60,345 bases of DNA from contig JAFRYG010000057.1 in the NCBI GenBank assembly GCA_017441205.1, positions 1 through 60,345 of the forward strand, in the 5' to 3' direction. Source of the DNA: Pseudomonadota bacterium. Lineage in GTDB: Bacteria > Myxococcota_A > Bradymonadia > UBA4248. Position numbers and translations under genes: made by a program. Below are positions 41,633-52,372 of this stretch, one piece after another (the first letter of the stretch is position 1; the number at the start of each line of letters is the position of its first letter). The notes under the pieces were generated by a model, which worked only from the letters and a program-made list of their open reading frames with translations, made no database searches and had not been told where the DNA came from.

Positions 41633-42724
41633 ATGGCAAGAGAACCCAAAGAATCAAAAGAGATCAAGGAAAAGGATATTCAGTCTTCCAAAGACAAAGC
41701 AATTGAACAAGCCATCAGTGCGATTGAAAAGCAATTTGGCAAAGGCTCGATCATGCGTCTGGGCAGCACCGAACAGGTGGCGATACCGACGATTCCGAGC
41801 GGATCGATTGCACTTGATCTTGCCCTCGGCATCGGAGGTTTTCCTCGCGGCCGCGTCATAGAAATCTATGGACCGGAAGCGAGCGGCAAAACGACAGTTG
41901 CACTCCATGCGGTTGCGGAAAGCCAGAAAGCCGGCGGCGTCGCAGCATTTATTGATGCTGAACATGCACTGGATGTTCAGTATGCACGCAGGATGGGTGT
42001 AGATATTGACAATCTTCTCATCTGCCAGCCCGATTATGGTGAACAGGCACTCGAAATTGCCGACATGCTGGTACGATCCAATTCTGTCGATATCGTCGTC
42101 ATTGACTCCGTTGCTGCTCTCGTTCCCCGCGCAGAACTCGAAGGTGATATGGGAGATGCCCATGTCGGTCTGCAAGCTCGCCTGATGAGCCAGGCTCTGC
42201 GAAAACTCACAGCGACATCAGCCAAAAGCAAAACAGCACTCGTCTTCATCAACCAGCTGCGAACCAAAGTCGGCATTATGTTCGGCAATCCCGAAACGAC
42301 TTCCGGCGGCAATGCCCTGAAATTCTATTCCTCTGTCCGCCTCGATGTTCGCAAAGTCAGCCTCATCAAAAACGGCCAGGATGTCATTGGTCAGCGCTCA
42401 CGCATTAAAGTCGTAAAAAATAAGATGGCTCCCCCCTTCCGCGAAGTCGAAGTCGATATCATCTACGGCCAGGGAATCAACCGCGAAGGCGATGTCCTCG
42501 ATTTGGCTGTGGCACTCAATATCGTTGACAAATCCGGTGCCTGGTATTCGTTCGAAGGCGAAAGACTCGGCAACGGTCGTGAAGCCTGCAAAGCACTGCT
42601 CGCCGATAATCCCACCATCATGACTGCCATCGAAAATCGCATCCGTGAATCCAAAAACCTTCCGCTTATCGAAGAATTCCTGGCATCCCATGATCCACAC
42701 GAAGACGACGAAGGACAGGATTGA
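41633..42724 (+). CDS. recA: RecA recombinase
   Basis: 363 residues from ATG 41633 (AAGGA at 41620-41624). Forms ATP-dependent filaments on single-stranded DNA for strand exchange and for LexA self-cleavage. Visible: [14 protein letters not shown], Walker A GPEASGKT (80-87), [35 protein letters not shown] (Walker B), [19 protein letters not shown] (loop L2) and an acidic C-terminal tail. A Lys/Glu-rich N-terminal extension of about 20 residues is longer than usual. It has its own promoter and terminator. Confidence 0.98.
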   Translation: MAREPKESKEIKEKDIQSSKDKAIEQAISAIEKQFGKGSIMRLGSTEQVAIPTIPSGSIALDLALGIGGFPRGRVIEIYGPEASGKTTVALHAVAESQKAGGVAAFIDAEHALDVQYARRMGVDIDNLLICQPDYGEQALEIADMLVRSNSVDIVVIDSVAALVPRAELEGDMGDAHVGLQARLMSQALRKLTATSAKSKTALVFINQLRTKVGIMFGNPETTSGGNALKFYSSVRLDVRKVSLIKNGQDVIGQRSRIKVVKNKMAPPFREVEVDIIYGQGINREGDVLDLAVALNIVDKSGAWYSFEGERLGNGREACKALLADNPTIMTAIENRIRESKNLPLIEEFLASHDPHEDDEGQD

Positions 42725-42767
42725 TTTTTTTTCGCTTTAAGCAGAAAAAATAATCGTTTCAAAGTAT

Positions 42768-42794
42768 AAAGGCACCGCATTCTGCGGTGCCTTT
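42768..42794 (+). terminator. recA terminator
   Basis: AAAGGCACCGCA-ttc-TGCGGTGCCTTT, perfect 12-bp stem running into T-rich sequence. The rest of the gap to 43029 shows nothing further. Confidence 0.9.
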
Positions 42795-43029
42795 GTTATT
42801 GGATCTGCCTGTCAATTGCAGCGATGAATACAGTTCCAGGAGTTCTCCGACTTGCAGCCTGTAGATTTTAGAGCATGAAGGTGATGACAGTTCTATTGAC
42901 AAAACAGTTCTCAGGTTCAGGCATTTACCACTATAAGCTATAAGTCAGAATTTCAATGACTGGTGCCCCCGGCATCCACATTCCAATCACACCACAATAC
43001 TCCCCTCCCCCACGCTCACGTATTCTGTC

Positions 43030-44040
43030 ATGGCAAAATCCCCCGTCGATGAATCAGTACAGGCTTTAAATGAACTCAACGGTACAGCTCCGCTGGAACG
43101 CGTTTATTTGTTCTACGGCGAAGACAGCTACATGATCGACAAACTTGTTTCTGCCGTTGAAACCAAACGATTTAACGGGAAAAAGTCAGATCCCATGAGC
43201 TGGGAAGTCTATCGTGCGGATGAAACGGAAGTTCAGAAAGTCATAGATTCCGTGCGAACCATATCCATGTTCGGCGGAGCCAAAGTCGTTGTCTACCGCG
43301 ATGTCGATAAACTCAATGAAAATGATCTTCAGAAAATTGTCGATTATGCAAAAAATCCCGCGCGAGCACATTTGATACTCGTCGCAAGCAAGATCGACAG
43401 CCGCCGAAAATCCTGGACTGAAGTCAAAAAAGCCTCCAGATCGGTCAACTGTCCTTCGCTGTCCGAGAGAAATGTCAGTGACTATATTCGCTCAGCTGCC
43501 AAAAATCTGAACTTTACTCCAGCCGCAGTCGATGCACTCGCAAATTGTATCGGACCAAATCGTGCACTCATCGAACGGGCACTCGAAAAGCTGTCACTCG
43601 TAGCAGCCGATCAACCCATCACGCCGCAAATTGTCGAAGACAATGTCATCGATACGCGCGAAAGAAGTGTCTTTGAACTCACCAAAGCCATCACCAAACG
43701 GAATATCCCGGCAGCCATCAATGCACTGCAGATCCTTTTGGATCAAAAGCAGGAACCCGTCGTCATCAATGGCATGCTTGCAAAACATGCCCGCATGATG
43801 CTTCAGGTTAAGCTCGGTCTGGCACAGCACATGTCCGATAATGACATCATTCAAAAGGTCGGCATCAATCCTTATGGCATGCGCGAATACAAAGAAGCAG
43901 CAAACCGCTATTCACTGCCGGAACTTTTTCAGTTTCATGCAGACGTCTTTGATGCCGATCGGGCATTAAAATCCAAACCGATTCCGCCGGTCCTCGTGCT
44001 GTCCAGACTGCTGATGTCCCTGTGTTCACCGGGGAAATAG
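43030..44040 (+). CDS. holA: DNA polymerase III delta subunit
   Basis: 336 residues. Clamp-loader subunit that opens the sliding clamp. Family features: VYLFYGEDSYMIDKLV, SMFGGAKVVVYRDVDKL, LILVASKID, the NVSDYIRSAAK linker and the C-terminal collar with AINALQILLDQKQEPVVINGMLAKHARMM. Length is normal. There is no clear Shine-Dalgarno, which is common for this gene. Confidence 0.92.
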   Translation: MAKSPVDESVQALNELNGTAPLERVYLFYGEDSYMIDKLVSAVETKRFNGKKSDPMSWEVYRADETEVQKVIDSVRTISMFGGAKVVVYRDVDKLNENDLQKIVDYAKNPARAHLILVASKIDSRRKSWTEVKKASRSVNCPSLSERNVSDYIRSAAKNLNFTPAAVDALANCIGPNRALIERALEKLSLVAADQPITPQIVEDNVIDTRERSVFELTKAITKRNIPAAINALQILLDQKQEPVVINGMLAKHARMMLQVKLGLAQHMSDNDIIQKVGINPYGMREYKEAANRYSLPELFQFHADVFDADRALKSKPIPPVLVLSRLLMSLCSPGK

Positions 44041-44127
44041 TATTCATTATTCCCAAAGGTCGAAAATTTTTATCTGCTGATATGATGAAATATACTGAAC
44101 TGCGGCAGAAGTTTCCAGGGAGGGAAT

Positions 44128-44598
44128 ATGACTACGGTATATGTGGCAGCAGAAAAACTCGTGACTTGGTCACCTGATGGACAGGTTTGTCCCAACAAAA
44201 ATCTCATCGATACCATTCTGACCCATTGTCAGAACAATCACTTTGTCGTTTATTTTGCTCCTGCACGTTTTGGCCTGATGCTCGAAGACAGATGTGAAGT
44301 CGAAGATGCATGGCATTACTTTGAACGAAGCCTTCGGACATACGGCTTCCAGCCGCACAATGTCATATTGTTTGATGAAGAAGTCGACGAAGTTCCTTTC
44401 GTTCAGGATCTGACGAACCAGGATATGCAGAATTCGATTTCGATCATCTTTTCAGACAATCCAAATGACGAAAAACTGAGTCTTTCTCTCGGGATCCGGA
44501 AAGTTTCCGAAATCCCCTCAAATATTTCCAGTATGTGGCAGAAAATCAGTATCCGCCGTGCTCTGCGAACATTTGTTGCCGCTGCTATTCATCCTTAA
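44128..44598 (+). CDS. Conserved-looking cytoplasmic protein, unknown
   Basis: 156 residues, excellent ribosome site GGGAGGGA before the ATG. An alpha/beta pattern (VYVAAEKLV, HFVVYFAPARFG, NVILFDEEVD, SIIFSDNPNDEKLSLSLG) recalls a Rossmann-like or HAD-like fold, but the catalytic Asp motif of HAD enzymes is missing. It lies 9 bp before the endonuclease IV gene and is probably in the same operon. Confidence 0.75.
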   Translation: MTTVYVAAEKLVTWSPDGQVCPNKNLIDTILTHCQNNHFVVYFAPARFGLMLEDRCEVEDAWHYFERSLRTYGFQPHNVILFDEEVDEVPFVQDLTNQDMQNSISIIFSDNPNDEKLSLSLGIRKVSEIPSNISSMWQKISIRRALRTFVAAAIHP

Positions 44599-44607
44599 AA
44601 CAAACTT

Positions 44608-45438
44608 ATGCTGACCATCGGATGCCATCTTTCGATATCCAGGGGATACGCATCAGCTGCGCGCGATGCGGTTTCCATTGGTGCGAATACATTTGCTTTT
44701 TTTCTGAGAAATCCCCGGGGAGGATCTGCCCGCAGCGTTCCGCCGCAGGAAATGGCGGATTGCCGAAAAATACTCGAAGAAAACCACTTCGGAAAACTCG
44801 TTGCACACGCGCCCTATACCCTGAATCCATGCGCTGCAAAGCCCGAACTCAGGCAATATGCCATCGAGACCATGATCGATGATCTGCAGCGACTCGATGC
44901 ATTGCCGGGCAATTATTACAATTTCCATCCGGGTTCGCACGTCAGTCAGGGTTCCCCAAAAGGCATCGAACTGACCGCCGATTTCCTCAATCAGGTTCTG
45001 CCGCATGCCGGTACGAGCACTGTACTCATCGAAACCATGGCAGGAAAAGGATCCGAAATCGGCCGGACATTCGAGGAAGTCTCCCAAATCATCGATCGCG
45101 TCACGGATACATCAAAACTCGGCGTGTGCCTGGATACATGCCACATCTGGGACGGCGGGTACGATATCATCAACGACCTCGATCATGTCATCGATGAATT
45201 TGATTCCGTCATTGGCCTGAAGCGTCTGCATGCCATTCACCTCAATGATTCGATGAATCCGCTCAGTGCCCACAAGGATCGGCATGCCAAAATCGGCGAA
45301 GGTCACATCGGATTTGCGCCGCTTTTGGCCGTTACACGACATCCAAAACTATCGCACCTGCCTTTTATTCTGGAAACGCCAAACGAACTGCCGGGATATG
45401 CACGCGAAATCGCCATGTTCCGCGATGCGCAGCCATAA
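44608..45438 (+). CDS. nfo: Endonuclease IV (AP endonuclease)
   Basis: 276 residues. Cuts 5' to abasic sites in base-excision repair, using three zinc ions. Metal-ligand blocks: GCHLSISRG, VAHAPYTLN, NFHPGSHV, LIETMAGKGSEIG, GVCLDTCHIWDGGYD, HAIHLNDSMNPL-HKDRHAKIGEGHIG and ILETPNE. Slightly short but complete. It follows holA and the small unknown gene on the same strand. Confidence 0.95.
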   Translation: MLTIGCHLSISRGYASAARDAVSIGANTFAFFLRNPRGGSARSVPPQEMADCRKILEENHFGKLVAHAPYTLNPCAAKPELRQYAIETMIDDLQRLDALPGNYYNFHPGSHVSQGSPKGIELTADFLNQVLPHAGTSTVLIETMAGKGSEIGRTFEEVSQIIDRVTDTSKLGVCLDTCHIWDGGYDIINDLDHVIDEFDSVIGLKRLHAIHLNDSMNPLSAHKDRHAKIGEGHIGFAPLLAVTRHPKLSHLPFILETPNELPGYAREIAMFRDAQP

Positions 45439-45444
45439 AGCATT

Positions 45445-45514
45445 CGCCGGCGTATTTCGTCTTTTGACGAAATAGACGGCGACCCGTGCGCATTGCCATG
45501 GGCAAAAGCACGGG
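45445..45514 (-). repeat. Bulged stem-loop (reverse) and adjacent stem
   Basis: 45445-45481 on the minus strand: CGCCGTC-TATTTCGTC-AAAA-GACGAAATA-C-GCCGGCG, one mismatch. Next to it CCCGTGC...GCACGGG (about 45483-45514) forms a second stem. They lie between nfo and the EEP lipoprotein gene. Confidence 0.75.
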
Positions 45515-45639
45515 CCATCAAAAACAAATAATTGACACAAAATGAAAATAGAACTGGCAAACCGTAAAAATTGTGACTAGGAATAATATCCCGTTCAGAG
45601 ACGAACGGAGTCACGGTTTTGGAATGAGGATGGTTTGCC

Positions 45640-47682
45640 ATGCGTTTGAAAGGTCTGTTACTCCTGCTCCTGTCATCTCTCTGGATATTTGGTTGCGCCG
45701 AAGATGACCAAAACGAGCAGATTCCTGTCGTTCCCGATCCCCATGGCGGAGAATTTGCCAAGCCCGATTTCACAGCAGATCCGCGTATCATTCAGATCTA
45801 TGAAAACGGACCGATGGCCAAAACGACGCTCCGACTGCTGGCGAAACCCACACAGGATGTGACAATTCATGCCACAATGGCAGATGATTCAGAGTTCAGA
45901 CTGCTGACGGACAAAGCGACGCTAACGCCTGAGTCATGGACCAGCGGTTTCGCGTTTTATATCGTTCCAATAGATGACGGCATCGCCGACGGCACACAGT
46001 TCGTCGATATCAACTTTACGATCGAAAGTGCCGATCCTCTATGGAATGCGCTGGCACCGGTCAAAGTGCAGGTCATGTGTCTGGATAGTGGCAATATTGC
46101 CACGCCCATCGACTGTACATCAAATCCCGACGCGCCCGAATGCAAACAGACCGTCGACTGTACATCAAATCCCGACGCGCCCGAATGCAAACAGACCGTC
46201 GACTGTACATCAAATCCCGATGCACCCGAATGCAAACAGACCGTCGACTGTACGACAAATCCCGATGCACCCGAATGCAAACAAACCGTCGACTGTACGG
46301 CAAATCCCGATGCACCTGAATGCAAACAAACCGTCGACTGTACGGCAAATCCCGATGCACCTGAATGCAAACAGACCGTCGACTGTACGACAAATCCCGA
46401 TGCGCCCGAATGCAAGGTCGATTGTACAAAGACGCCTGATGCGCCCGAATGCAAACAGCCTGTCGACTGTACATCAAATCCCGATGCACCCGAATGCAAG
46501 GTCGATTGTACAAAGACGCCAGATGCACCCGAATGCAAGGTCGATTGCACAAAGATGCCAGATGCGCCCGAATGCAAGGTCGATTGCACAAAGACGCCAG
46601 ATGCACCCGAATGCAAGGTCGATTGCACAAAGACGCCAGATGCACCCGAATGCAAGGTCGATTGTACCAAAACACCCGATGCACCTGAATGCAAGGTCGA
46701 TTGCACAAAGACCCCCGATGCGCCTGAATGCAAGGTCGATTGCACAAAAACGCCCGATGCACCTGAATGCAAGGTCGATTGCACCAAAACACCCGATGCA
46801 CCTGAATGCATCACAGACGGCATAAAAATCCGCTTTATGGCGGCCAACATCACATCCGGCAATCACCAGAATTACGACGACGGCAAAGGCATTCGAATGT
46901 TCCAGGCCATGAAACCGGACATCGTGATGATCCAGGAATTCAATTACAAAAATGATTCAGCGAGTGATTTCAGAGAAATGCTCGACACGACCTTTGGAAC
47001 TGAATACCACTATTATCGGGGTACAGGAAGGATTCCCAACGGCATCATTTCCCGATATCCAATCATCGAATCAGGTACATGGGATTCGAGCAAAACGAGT
47101 GATCGAGAACCGGAATGGGCCGTTGTCGATATTCCCGGCAGCCGGGATTTGCTCGTCGTCAGCGTTCATCTGAGTACAAAGAATAACGACAGTGAATTAT
47201 CCCCCCTTCAGGACAAGATAAAATCCAAGCAAAGTTCAGGTAACTATTACGTCGTTTTGGGAGGAGATTTTAATACAAGAACGAGAACCAGTGTGCGTTC
47301 GAAACTCGGGAGTTCCAACGGAGTCTTCACCGTAGGCGAAGATGGAAAAGGTGTCTGCGAAGGCGGCCAGGTTCCTGTCGATCAGAATGAAAACTCCTGC
47401 ACCAGCGCTGAGCGCGATGATCCCTACGACTGGGTGTTGATGGATAAAACCCTTAACAAATTCGAAGTCCCCGTCGTCATCGGCAGTCACAGCTATCCCC
47501 ATGGTCATATCCTCGATTCGAGAATATATGCAGAACATAATGAACTGAACGATATTCCTCCCGTCAAGGAAACCGATTCCTGGAAATGCGTCACATCCGC
47601 GACGTGTTCCGGCAAAAACGAAACACTCAATAATTTCCAGCACATGCCGGTAATCCGGGACGTCGTCCTGCCCAAACCATAA
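45640..47682 (+). CDS. EEP-domain lipoprotein with a Cys/Pro/Asp repeat stalk (paralog 1)
   Basis: 680 residues. Lipoprotein signal ending IFGC. Residues 45-150 form a beta-sandwich-like domain similar to that of the next gene. Residues 157-390 are 17 copies of a DCT-x-x-PDAPECK unit, 13 or 15 residues each. The C-terminal 290 residues match the endonuclease/exonuclease/phosphatase fold: MAANITSG (Asn), IQEF (E433), [16 protein letters not shown] (His) and LGGDFNTR (Asp, Asn). The closing motif reads QHMPVIRD where the family normally has an Asp before the His. A surface nuclease or phosphodiesterase role is inferred. Confidence 0.82.
   Translation: MRLKGLLLLLLSSLWIFGCAEDDQNEQIPVVPDPHGGEFAKPDFTADPRIIQIYENGPMAKTTLRLLAKPTQDVTIHATMADDSEFRLLTDKATLTPESWTSGFAFYIVPIDDGIADGTQFVDINFTIESADPLWNALAPVKVQVMCLDSGNIATPIDCTSNPDAPECKQTVDCTSNPDAPECKQTVDCTSNPDAPECKQTVDCTTNPDAPECKQTVDCTANPDAPECKQTVDCTANPDAPECKQTVDCTTNPDAPECKVDCTKTPDAPECKQPVDCTSNPDAPECKVDCTKTPDAPECKVDCTKMPDAPECKVDCTKTPDAPECKVDCTKTPDAPECKVDCTKTPDAPECKVDCTKTPDAPECKVDCTKTPDAPECKVDCTKTPDAPECITDGIKIRFMAANITSGNHQNYDDGKGIRMFQAMKPDIVMIQEFNYKNDSASDFREMLDTTFGTEYHYYRGTGRIPNGIISRYPIIESGTWDSSKTSDREPEWAVVDIPGSRDLLVVSVHLSTKNNDSELSPLQDKIKSKQSSGNYYVVLGGDFNTRTRTSVRSKLGSSNGVFTVGEDGKGVCEGGQVPVDQNENSCTSAERDDPYDWVLMDKTLNKFEVPVVIGSHSYPHGHILDSRIYAEHNELNDIPPVKETDSWKCVTSATCSGKNETLNNFQHMPVIRDVVLPKP
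46108..46812 (+). repeat. 39/45-bp coding repeat array
   Basis: 17 units encoding (V/I)DCT-x-x-PDAPECK, the first six with an added QT (45 bp), most later ones without it (39 bp). Near identity between neighbours points to ongoing expansion and contraction. Confidence 0.92.
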
Positions 47683-47692
47683 GGAGAAAGCC

Positions 47693-49639
47693 ATGAAATA
47701 CAGACGCTCACTGTCTATCCCGTTTCTTTCGGCACTCTTGCTGGTATCATGTACCGAAGTGGATGACACTCCGACCCCCAGCTTTCCCACATCCCCCAGT
47801 CAGCGACAGGAGACTGCCACACCGATTCTGCTTGCGTCACCTCTGTCCAATGACTTCCATGAAAACGGAGTCGGTGGAAGCGCTCAGCGATTTATCGTTC
47901 GGCTCAGTGCAGCCCCATCCACAGATGTGTTCATCCAGGCAAGCATAGACAGGCCCTCGGATTTCATGCTCCACAATGACAAAGCAACGCTGAATTCACA
48001 GACATGGGATCGCGGTTTTGCTTTCTATGGCATGGCCATTGATGATGGCCTTCGGGATGGCAATCAGACTGTCAATGTGACATTTACGACTCAGAGCACA
48101 GACCCTGCATGGAATGGGCTTTCAACAACTGTAATGGCAAACTGCATCGACGATGGCAGCATCACCAATACGGGATATACGATTCAACGTTCAGAGATTT
48201 TAACGACATCCGAAGCCGGCGGTTCCTACGCAGTCCAGATTTCCCTGATTTCAGCCCCGACATCCGATGTTGTCCTGACCATTCAATCTTCAGATCCATC
48301 CGAAGGCACGGTGGCTCAGACCGCACTCGTATTCAATGCCCAGAATTACAATATTCCCCAGACCTTTACGGTTGCCGGTCAGGATGACAACGAGCCTGAC
48401 GGCGATGTCGAATACAGTATTACCGTAATGGCTTCGAGCTCCGATACCAGGTATGCGGGAAATGTCCTGAGCTTCAAACTCATCAATATAGACAATGATG
48501 TTTCTGTTGCTCCGACACCGACTCCCACGCCTGCTCCGGATCCCACGCCTGCTCCGGATCCCACGCCTACGCCCGATCCTACGCCCACGCCGGATCCTAC
48601 GCCTACGCCGGATCCCACGCCCACGCCGGATCCCACGCCCACGCCGGATCCCACGCCTACGCCGGATCCAACGCCTACGCCAGATCCCACGCCTACGCCG
48701 GATCCAACGCCTACGCCAGATCCCACGCCTACGCCGGATCCCAATTTGATTCACATCCGGCTGATGGCTGCCAATATCACATCCGGAACCAAAGAAAGCT
48801 ACGATGCCGGTGCCGGACAGCGCATTTTTATGGCGATCAAACCGGATATCGTCATGCTCCAGGAATTCAAGGTATTTAAAGGGACATTCGACGACTTTGT
48901 TCAGACGGTTTTCGGCCCGGAATACACCTATTACCGCGGCACGATCGTCGAGGGAAAGCTCAACTACACCGATACCTCTCCCTCAGCAAAGCCAAACGGC
49001 ATTATTTCTCGCTACCCGATTCTCGAAGCCGGCGAATGGCAGTCTCAGTACGAAAAAACAAAGAGCGGCGAAGTTTACTACACTGACAGTTACTACGATC
49101 GTCAATGGACCTGGGCTGTCATTGATATTCCCGGGGAACGAGAGCTCCTCGTCGTCAGTGTCCACCTGCATACCGAATATCATGCCAAAGAATTCAATCC
49201 GCTTGCTGCCCAAATTGCTGCCAAACAAAAGGAAGGCAATTACTATGTGGCCCTGGGCGGAGATTTCAATACGAAAGAAGGTACAGATGGCCGCGAAGCT
49301 GTTCTGGGCAACACTGCACTCATGAATATCTTTTATGCAAAAAGCGGTGAATGGCCTGTGGATCAGAAGGGCAACGATAAAACAAACAAGAAACGCGCTT
49401 CCCCCTTGGACTGGCTTTTGTTCAGCCATGATCTCGAAACGCTCGAATATCCTACAGAAATCGGCACACATACCGGCGCAAATGCCTACGCACACGGCCA
49501 TGTTTTTGACTCGCGCGTGTATTCAGCAGTCGGCGAGATTAATGCGGTTCCGCCAGTCGAAGCTCCTGACTCCGGAGATGACAATATGCAGCATATGCCC
49601 GTCATTCGTGATATTGGCATAAAAATCGATGCACAATAG
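47693..49639 (+). CDS. EEP-domain lipoprotein with a Pro/Thr/Asp repeat stalk (paralog 2)
   Basis: 648 residues, AAGGAG before the ATG and only 10 bp after paralog 1. Lipobox LLVSC. Two Calx-beta-like beta-sandwich units (about 45-150 and 160-265), then a linker of [10 protein letters not shown] repeats (about 273-350). The EEP domain then follows: [45 protein letters not shown] and the closing [10 protein letters not shown]. The catalytic and N-terminal domains clearly match paralog 1 while the stalk is unrelated, so the stalk has been swapped or re-evolved. Predicted outer-surface hydrolase. Confidence 0.83.
   Translation: MKYRRSLSIPFLSALLLVSCTEVDDTPTPSFPTSPSQRQETATPILLASPLSNDFHENGVGGSAQRFIVRLSAAPSTDVFIQASIDRPSDFMLHNDKATLNSQTWDRGFAFYGMAIDDGLRDGNQTVNVTFTTQSTDPAWNGLSTTVMANCIDDGSITNTGYTIQRSEILTTSEAGGSYAVQISLISAPTSDVVLTIQSSDPSEGTVAQTALVFNAQNYNIPQTFTVAGQDDNEPDGDVEYSITVMASSSDTRYAGNVLSFKLINIDNDVSVAPTPTPTPAPDPTPAPDPTPTPDPTPTPDPTPTPDPTPTPDPTPTPDPTPTPDPTPTPDPTPTPDPTPTPDPTPTPDPNLIHIRLMAANITSGTKESYDAGAGQRIFMAIKPDIVMLQEFKVFKGTFDDFVQTVFGPEYTYYRGTIVEGKLNYTDTSPSAKPNGIISRYPILEAGEWQSQYEKTKSGEVYYTDSYYDRQWTWAVIDIPGERELLVVSVHLHTEYHAKEFNPLAAQIAAKQKEGNYYVALGGDFNTKEGTDGREAVLGNTALMNIFYAKSGEWPVDQKGNDKTNKKRASPLDWLLFSHDLETLEYPTEIGTHTGANAYAHGHVFDSRVYSAVGEINAVPPVEAPDSGDDNMQHMPVIRDIGIKIDAQ
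48510..48745 (+). repeat. Pro/Thr/Asp coding repeat
   Basis: A 12- or 24-bp unit encoding PTPD or PTPT repeated about 20 times; it forms the flexible stalk of the second EEP lipoprotein. Confidence 0.9.
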
Positions 49640-49658
49640 AATCTTTTTTTTCTTTGGG

Positions 49659-49709
49659 GCGGGGGCAGGCCTTCCCCCGCGCGTCTATGCCCTGACGGGC
49701 ATACGCCGC
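49659..49709 (+). repeat. GC stem followed by a bulged stem-loop
   Basis: GCGGGGG...CCCCCGC (49659-49680), then GCGTC-TATGCCC-TGAC-GGGCATA-C-GCCGC (49681-49709, one mismatch). Located after the EEP gene; the rest of the gap to 49907 is AT-rich without a gene. Confidence 0.75.
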
Positions 49710-49907
49710 TCCCCCTTCTGCATCCCCAAATTATTTTGAACTTTATCTCATCTTTGGCGCAATTTTTTCTTAATCACGATATCCGCCGGGGAGTGTTTCA
49801 AAAAAAGCACTCGAATGCGAAGTTTTTGTAAAGTCTTCAATGCATAATTGGCCAAAACGTTATAAAAGATATATGGCGCTCTAGCCGGATTCAATGGAGG
49901 TTACAAA

Positions 49908-51530
49908 ATGGCAGCAATCACCAGGATTATCCCCATCGCACTTGTCATCTTCTTTAGCTGGGTTGGCATCTGTTTTGGCGAGGATCTGACAGTAACCGTC
50001 ATGGACGTGAGCCAGGCGGATTCCATCCTCATCCAGACCGCAGGAAAAACTGTTCTCATTGATGCCGGCGAAGAAAAAGATCTGGCCAAAAACAAGCTCA
50101 AAAAAAGGAATATCTCCAATATTGACCTTGCTGTTGCCACGCATCCTCATGCAGACCATATCGGCGGGATGCAGTCCATTTTGGAAAACATCAACGTCAA
50201 GGTCTATATGGACAATGGGTTTCCACATACATCCAAAATGTATGAAAAATTGATGGAAGTCGCCGAATCCAGGGTTACCAGCGGCAACATGAGATACATG
50301 TCCGCACGCCAGGGAATGCGCCTCAATCTCGGCAAAGAAGCTCATTTCGAAGTCCTGTGGCCAAATGATACGGGATTATCCGATACGCGCTCTGATATCA
50401 ATGCAAACTCAGTCGTTCTCAAGCTCGTCCATGGGGATGTCTGCTTCCTCTTTATGGGAGACGCCGAAGCAGAAACGGAACAAATGGTGGCTCAACAAAT
50501 GGAAACGTGCCAGATCCTCAAGGTTTCCCATCATGGTTCTCCACACAGCTCCATTCCTGAACTTCTCGATACAATTCAGCCCGAAACAGCCCTCATCAGC
50601 TGTGGTATGGCCAATAAACACGGTCATCCCGGCAAAAATACGCTCGAATCATTTGCACAGCGCAATACCCAAGTCTACCGAACAGACTGGCAGGGTGACA
50701 TTACCGTCGTCTCCAATGGCAGAAGCTATACGGTATCGACTGAAAAAGACATGAAACTCGCAGATCTGCCCTGCATCGACATCAACAATGCTCCGGCATC
50801 CGAGTTTTCAAGTCTCAAAGGCGTCGGCAAAACCACCATTGATAAAGTCATGGCAGCTCGCAGCAGCCATGGAAAATATAATTCAGTCGAAGAATTTTTT
50901 GCCGATCTTCCCAAGGATGCCGGTCATCGCCTCGAAAAACTGAGTGACTATTTTGCCGTCGACTGCTCAAATCGCAGTGCTGGAGCCTCAAAACCTTCAG
51001 CGCCGAATCCAGCCCCCGCACAGCAGGCTGCTGTCGCTGCGCCATCCGCAAATCCAGCTGCAGCGGGTGTCATCAACATCAATACTGCCAGCGAAGCCGA
51101 ACTTCAAAAACTTCCCGGATTGAGTGCACCAAAAGCAGCAGCTGCCATCGAATACAGAAATGCAAACGGTCCCTTTGCCTCCTGTCAGGATCTCAAAAAA
51201 GTCAAAGGCATCGGTGCCAAAACTGTTGCCAAGCTTCTGGATAGCTGTACGACAGGCAATGTCGCTGCTGCACCGCAGAATACAGCTCATCAGGCCGTCG
51301 CAGCCCCTCAATACGCTGCAAACGACAACCCCTCAGGTATGATCAACATCAATATCGCAAGTGTTGAACAATTATCAGCCATGCCGGGAATGGACATGAA
51401 AAAAGCTTCCGCTGCCATGGAATACAGAAATACAAACGGTTCCTTTGCTTCATGCAAAGACCTGCAAAAAGTTAAAGGCATTGGAGTCAAAACCGTCGAA
51501 AAATTACTCTCGGTCTGTACCGTAAAATAA
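49908..51530 (+). CDS. Secreted metallo-beta-lactamase-fold protein with three ComEA-like HhH domains
   Basis: 540 residues. Signal peptide (ALVIFFSWVGICFG). Residues 25-275 are a ComEC-type metallo-hydrolase: H79-P-H-A-D-H84 motif, FLFMGDAEAE, KVSHHGSPHS. Three helix-hairpin-helix units follow: about 287-350 (IDINNAPASEFSSLKGVG), 385-445 (ININTASEAELQKLPGL) and 475-540 (MININIASVEQLSAMPGM), joined by Ala/Pro linkers. In competence systems the ComEC hydrolase domain and the ComEA DNA-binding HhH domain are separate proteins; here both are fused without the ComEC channel. A periplasmic or secreted DNA-degrading or DNA-uptake role is inferred. GGAGG precedes the ATG. Confidence 0.85.
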   Translation: MAAITRIIPIALVIFFSWVGICFGEDLTVTVMDVSQADSILIQTAGKTVLIDAGEEKDLAKNKLKKRNISNIDLAVATHPHADHIGGMQSILENINVKVYMDNGFPHTSKMYEKLMEVAESRVTSGNMRYMSARQGMRLNLGKEAHFEVLWPNDTGLSDTRSDINANSVVLKLVHGDVCFLFMGDAEAETEQMVAQQMETCQILKVSHHGSPHSSIPELLDTIQPETALISCGMANKHGHPGKNTLESFAQRNTQVYRTDWQGDITVVSNGRSYTVSTEKDMKLADLPCIDINNAPASEFSSLKGVGKTTIDKVMAARSSHGKYNSVEEFFADLPKDAGHRLEKLSDYFAVDCSNRSAGASKPSAPNPAPAQQAAVAAPSANPAAAGVININTASEAELQKLPGLSAPKAAAAIEYRNANGPFASCQDLKKVKGIGAKTVAKLLDSCTTGNVAAAPQNTAHQAVAAPQYAANDNPSGMININIASVEQLSAMPGMDMKKASAAMEYRNTNGSFASCKDLQKVKGIGVKTVEKLLSVCTVK

Positions 51531-51574
51531 TTTCATCTATATTTATGTCTGAGATTGCATCTCTGGAGGTTACC

Positions 51575-52372
51575 ATGAAAACGCAGAATAAACACTTTTC
51601 AACCCGGCTTTTGCTCGCCCTGATCATGCTGTGTTTCGCCATGACATGCAGCCTGAATGCTGTTGCCAAACCGGATCCGAAAAAAAATCTGATTAAAGAA
51701 GCTGCAGCTGCTTACGAAAAAGATGATTTCGACACGGCTCTGGCTAAATTTAACGAAGCCTACGACCAGGATCCCAGCAAATCGTCCATTCTCTACAATA
51801 TCGGCAGAGTGTACGAAAGCAAGGCAGACTACAATAATGCCATCTCCTACTATAAACAGTTCATTTCAGCCCCGGGATCCGATGAAAATGCTCGAAAAGA
51901 TGCTCTGAACCGCATTAAAAACCTCACCGAAACCCTCGAAATTCTCAGCAGTACGCCCCCTGATGCACCACAAATCAAGACAGGCAAAGCTCCTAAAGCA
52001 GCTAAAACGCCCAAAGCCCCCAAAGCGCCAAAGGGAGAGAAAAAAGCTCTCGAACCCGGAAAATGCATCGACATCAATAACGATCCCGCCGAGATGCTCG
52101 TTAATCTCAATGGCGTCGGCGATTCTACTGCGAATAAGATTATCGCAGCCAGACCGTATGCTTCTATCGATGATCTCAGTAAAATAGGCGGCATCGGTCC
52201 CGCTAAAATCAACAAAATGCGCGATCAAATTTGCCCTATCGGCGGCAGCGCCGCCGCTGCAGCTCCTGCGGCTCCCGCTGAAAAAGCTGCAGCTGATAAA
52301 GCTCCAAAAGCTCCAAAAGCTCCAAAGCCACCCAAAGCCAAAAAAGATGATGCCCCCATCCTGGATATCTAG
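51575..52372 (+). CDS. Secreted TPR plus helix-hairpin-helix protein
   Basis: 265 residues from ATG 51575 (GGAGG 5 bases ahead). Signal peptide ending near NAVA. Two to three TPR units (about 32-115: AAAAYEKDDFDTALAKFNEAYDQDP, ILYNIGRVYESKADYNNAISYYKQF). Then a Lys/Ala/Pro-rich linker, a ComEA-like HhH domain (about 168-225: IDINNDPAEMLVNLNGVG, IDDLSKIGGIGPAKINKM) and a second Lys/Ala/Pro-rich tail. The basic low-complexity parts and HhH suggest DNA contact in the periplasm. The HhH resembles those of the upstream protein, 44 bp away. Confidence 0.8.
   Translation: MKTQNKHFSTRLLLALIMLCFAMTCSLNAVAKPDPKKNLIKEAAAAYEKDDFDTALAKFNEAYDQDPSKSSILYNIGRVYESKADYNNAISYYKQFISAPGSDENARKDALNRIKNLTETLEILSSTPPDAPQIKTGKAPKAAKTPKAPKAPKGEKKALEPGKCIDINNDPAEMLVNLNGVGDSTANKIIAARPYASIDDLSKIGGIGPAKINKMRDQICPIGGSAAAAAPAAPAEKAAADKAPKAPKAPKPPKAKKDDAPILDI

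Noticed and set aside
46108..46812. Another repeat array reminiscent of CRISPR or a satellite
   Set aside because: The units are multiples of three bases and encode a constant peptide in a long gene.
45957..46862. Minus-strand repetitive frame of about 300 codons
   Set aside because: Mirror of the PDAPECK repeats of the EEP lipoprotein gene.
48379..48744. Minus-strand Gly/Val-repeat frame
   Set aside because: Mirror of the PTPD repeat; no start signal.
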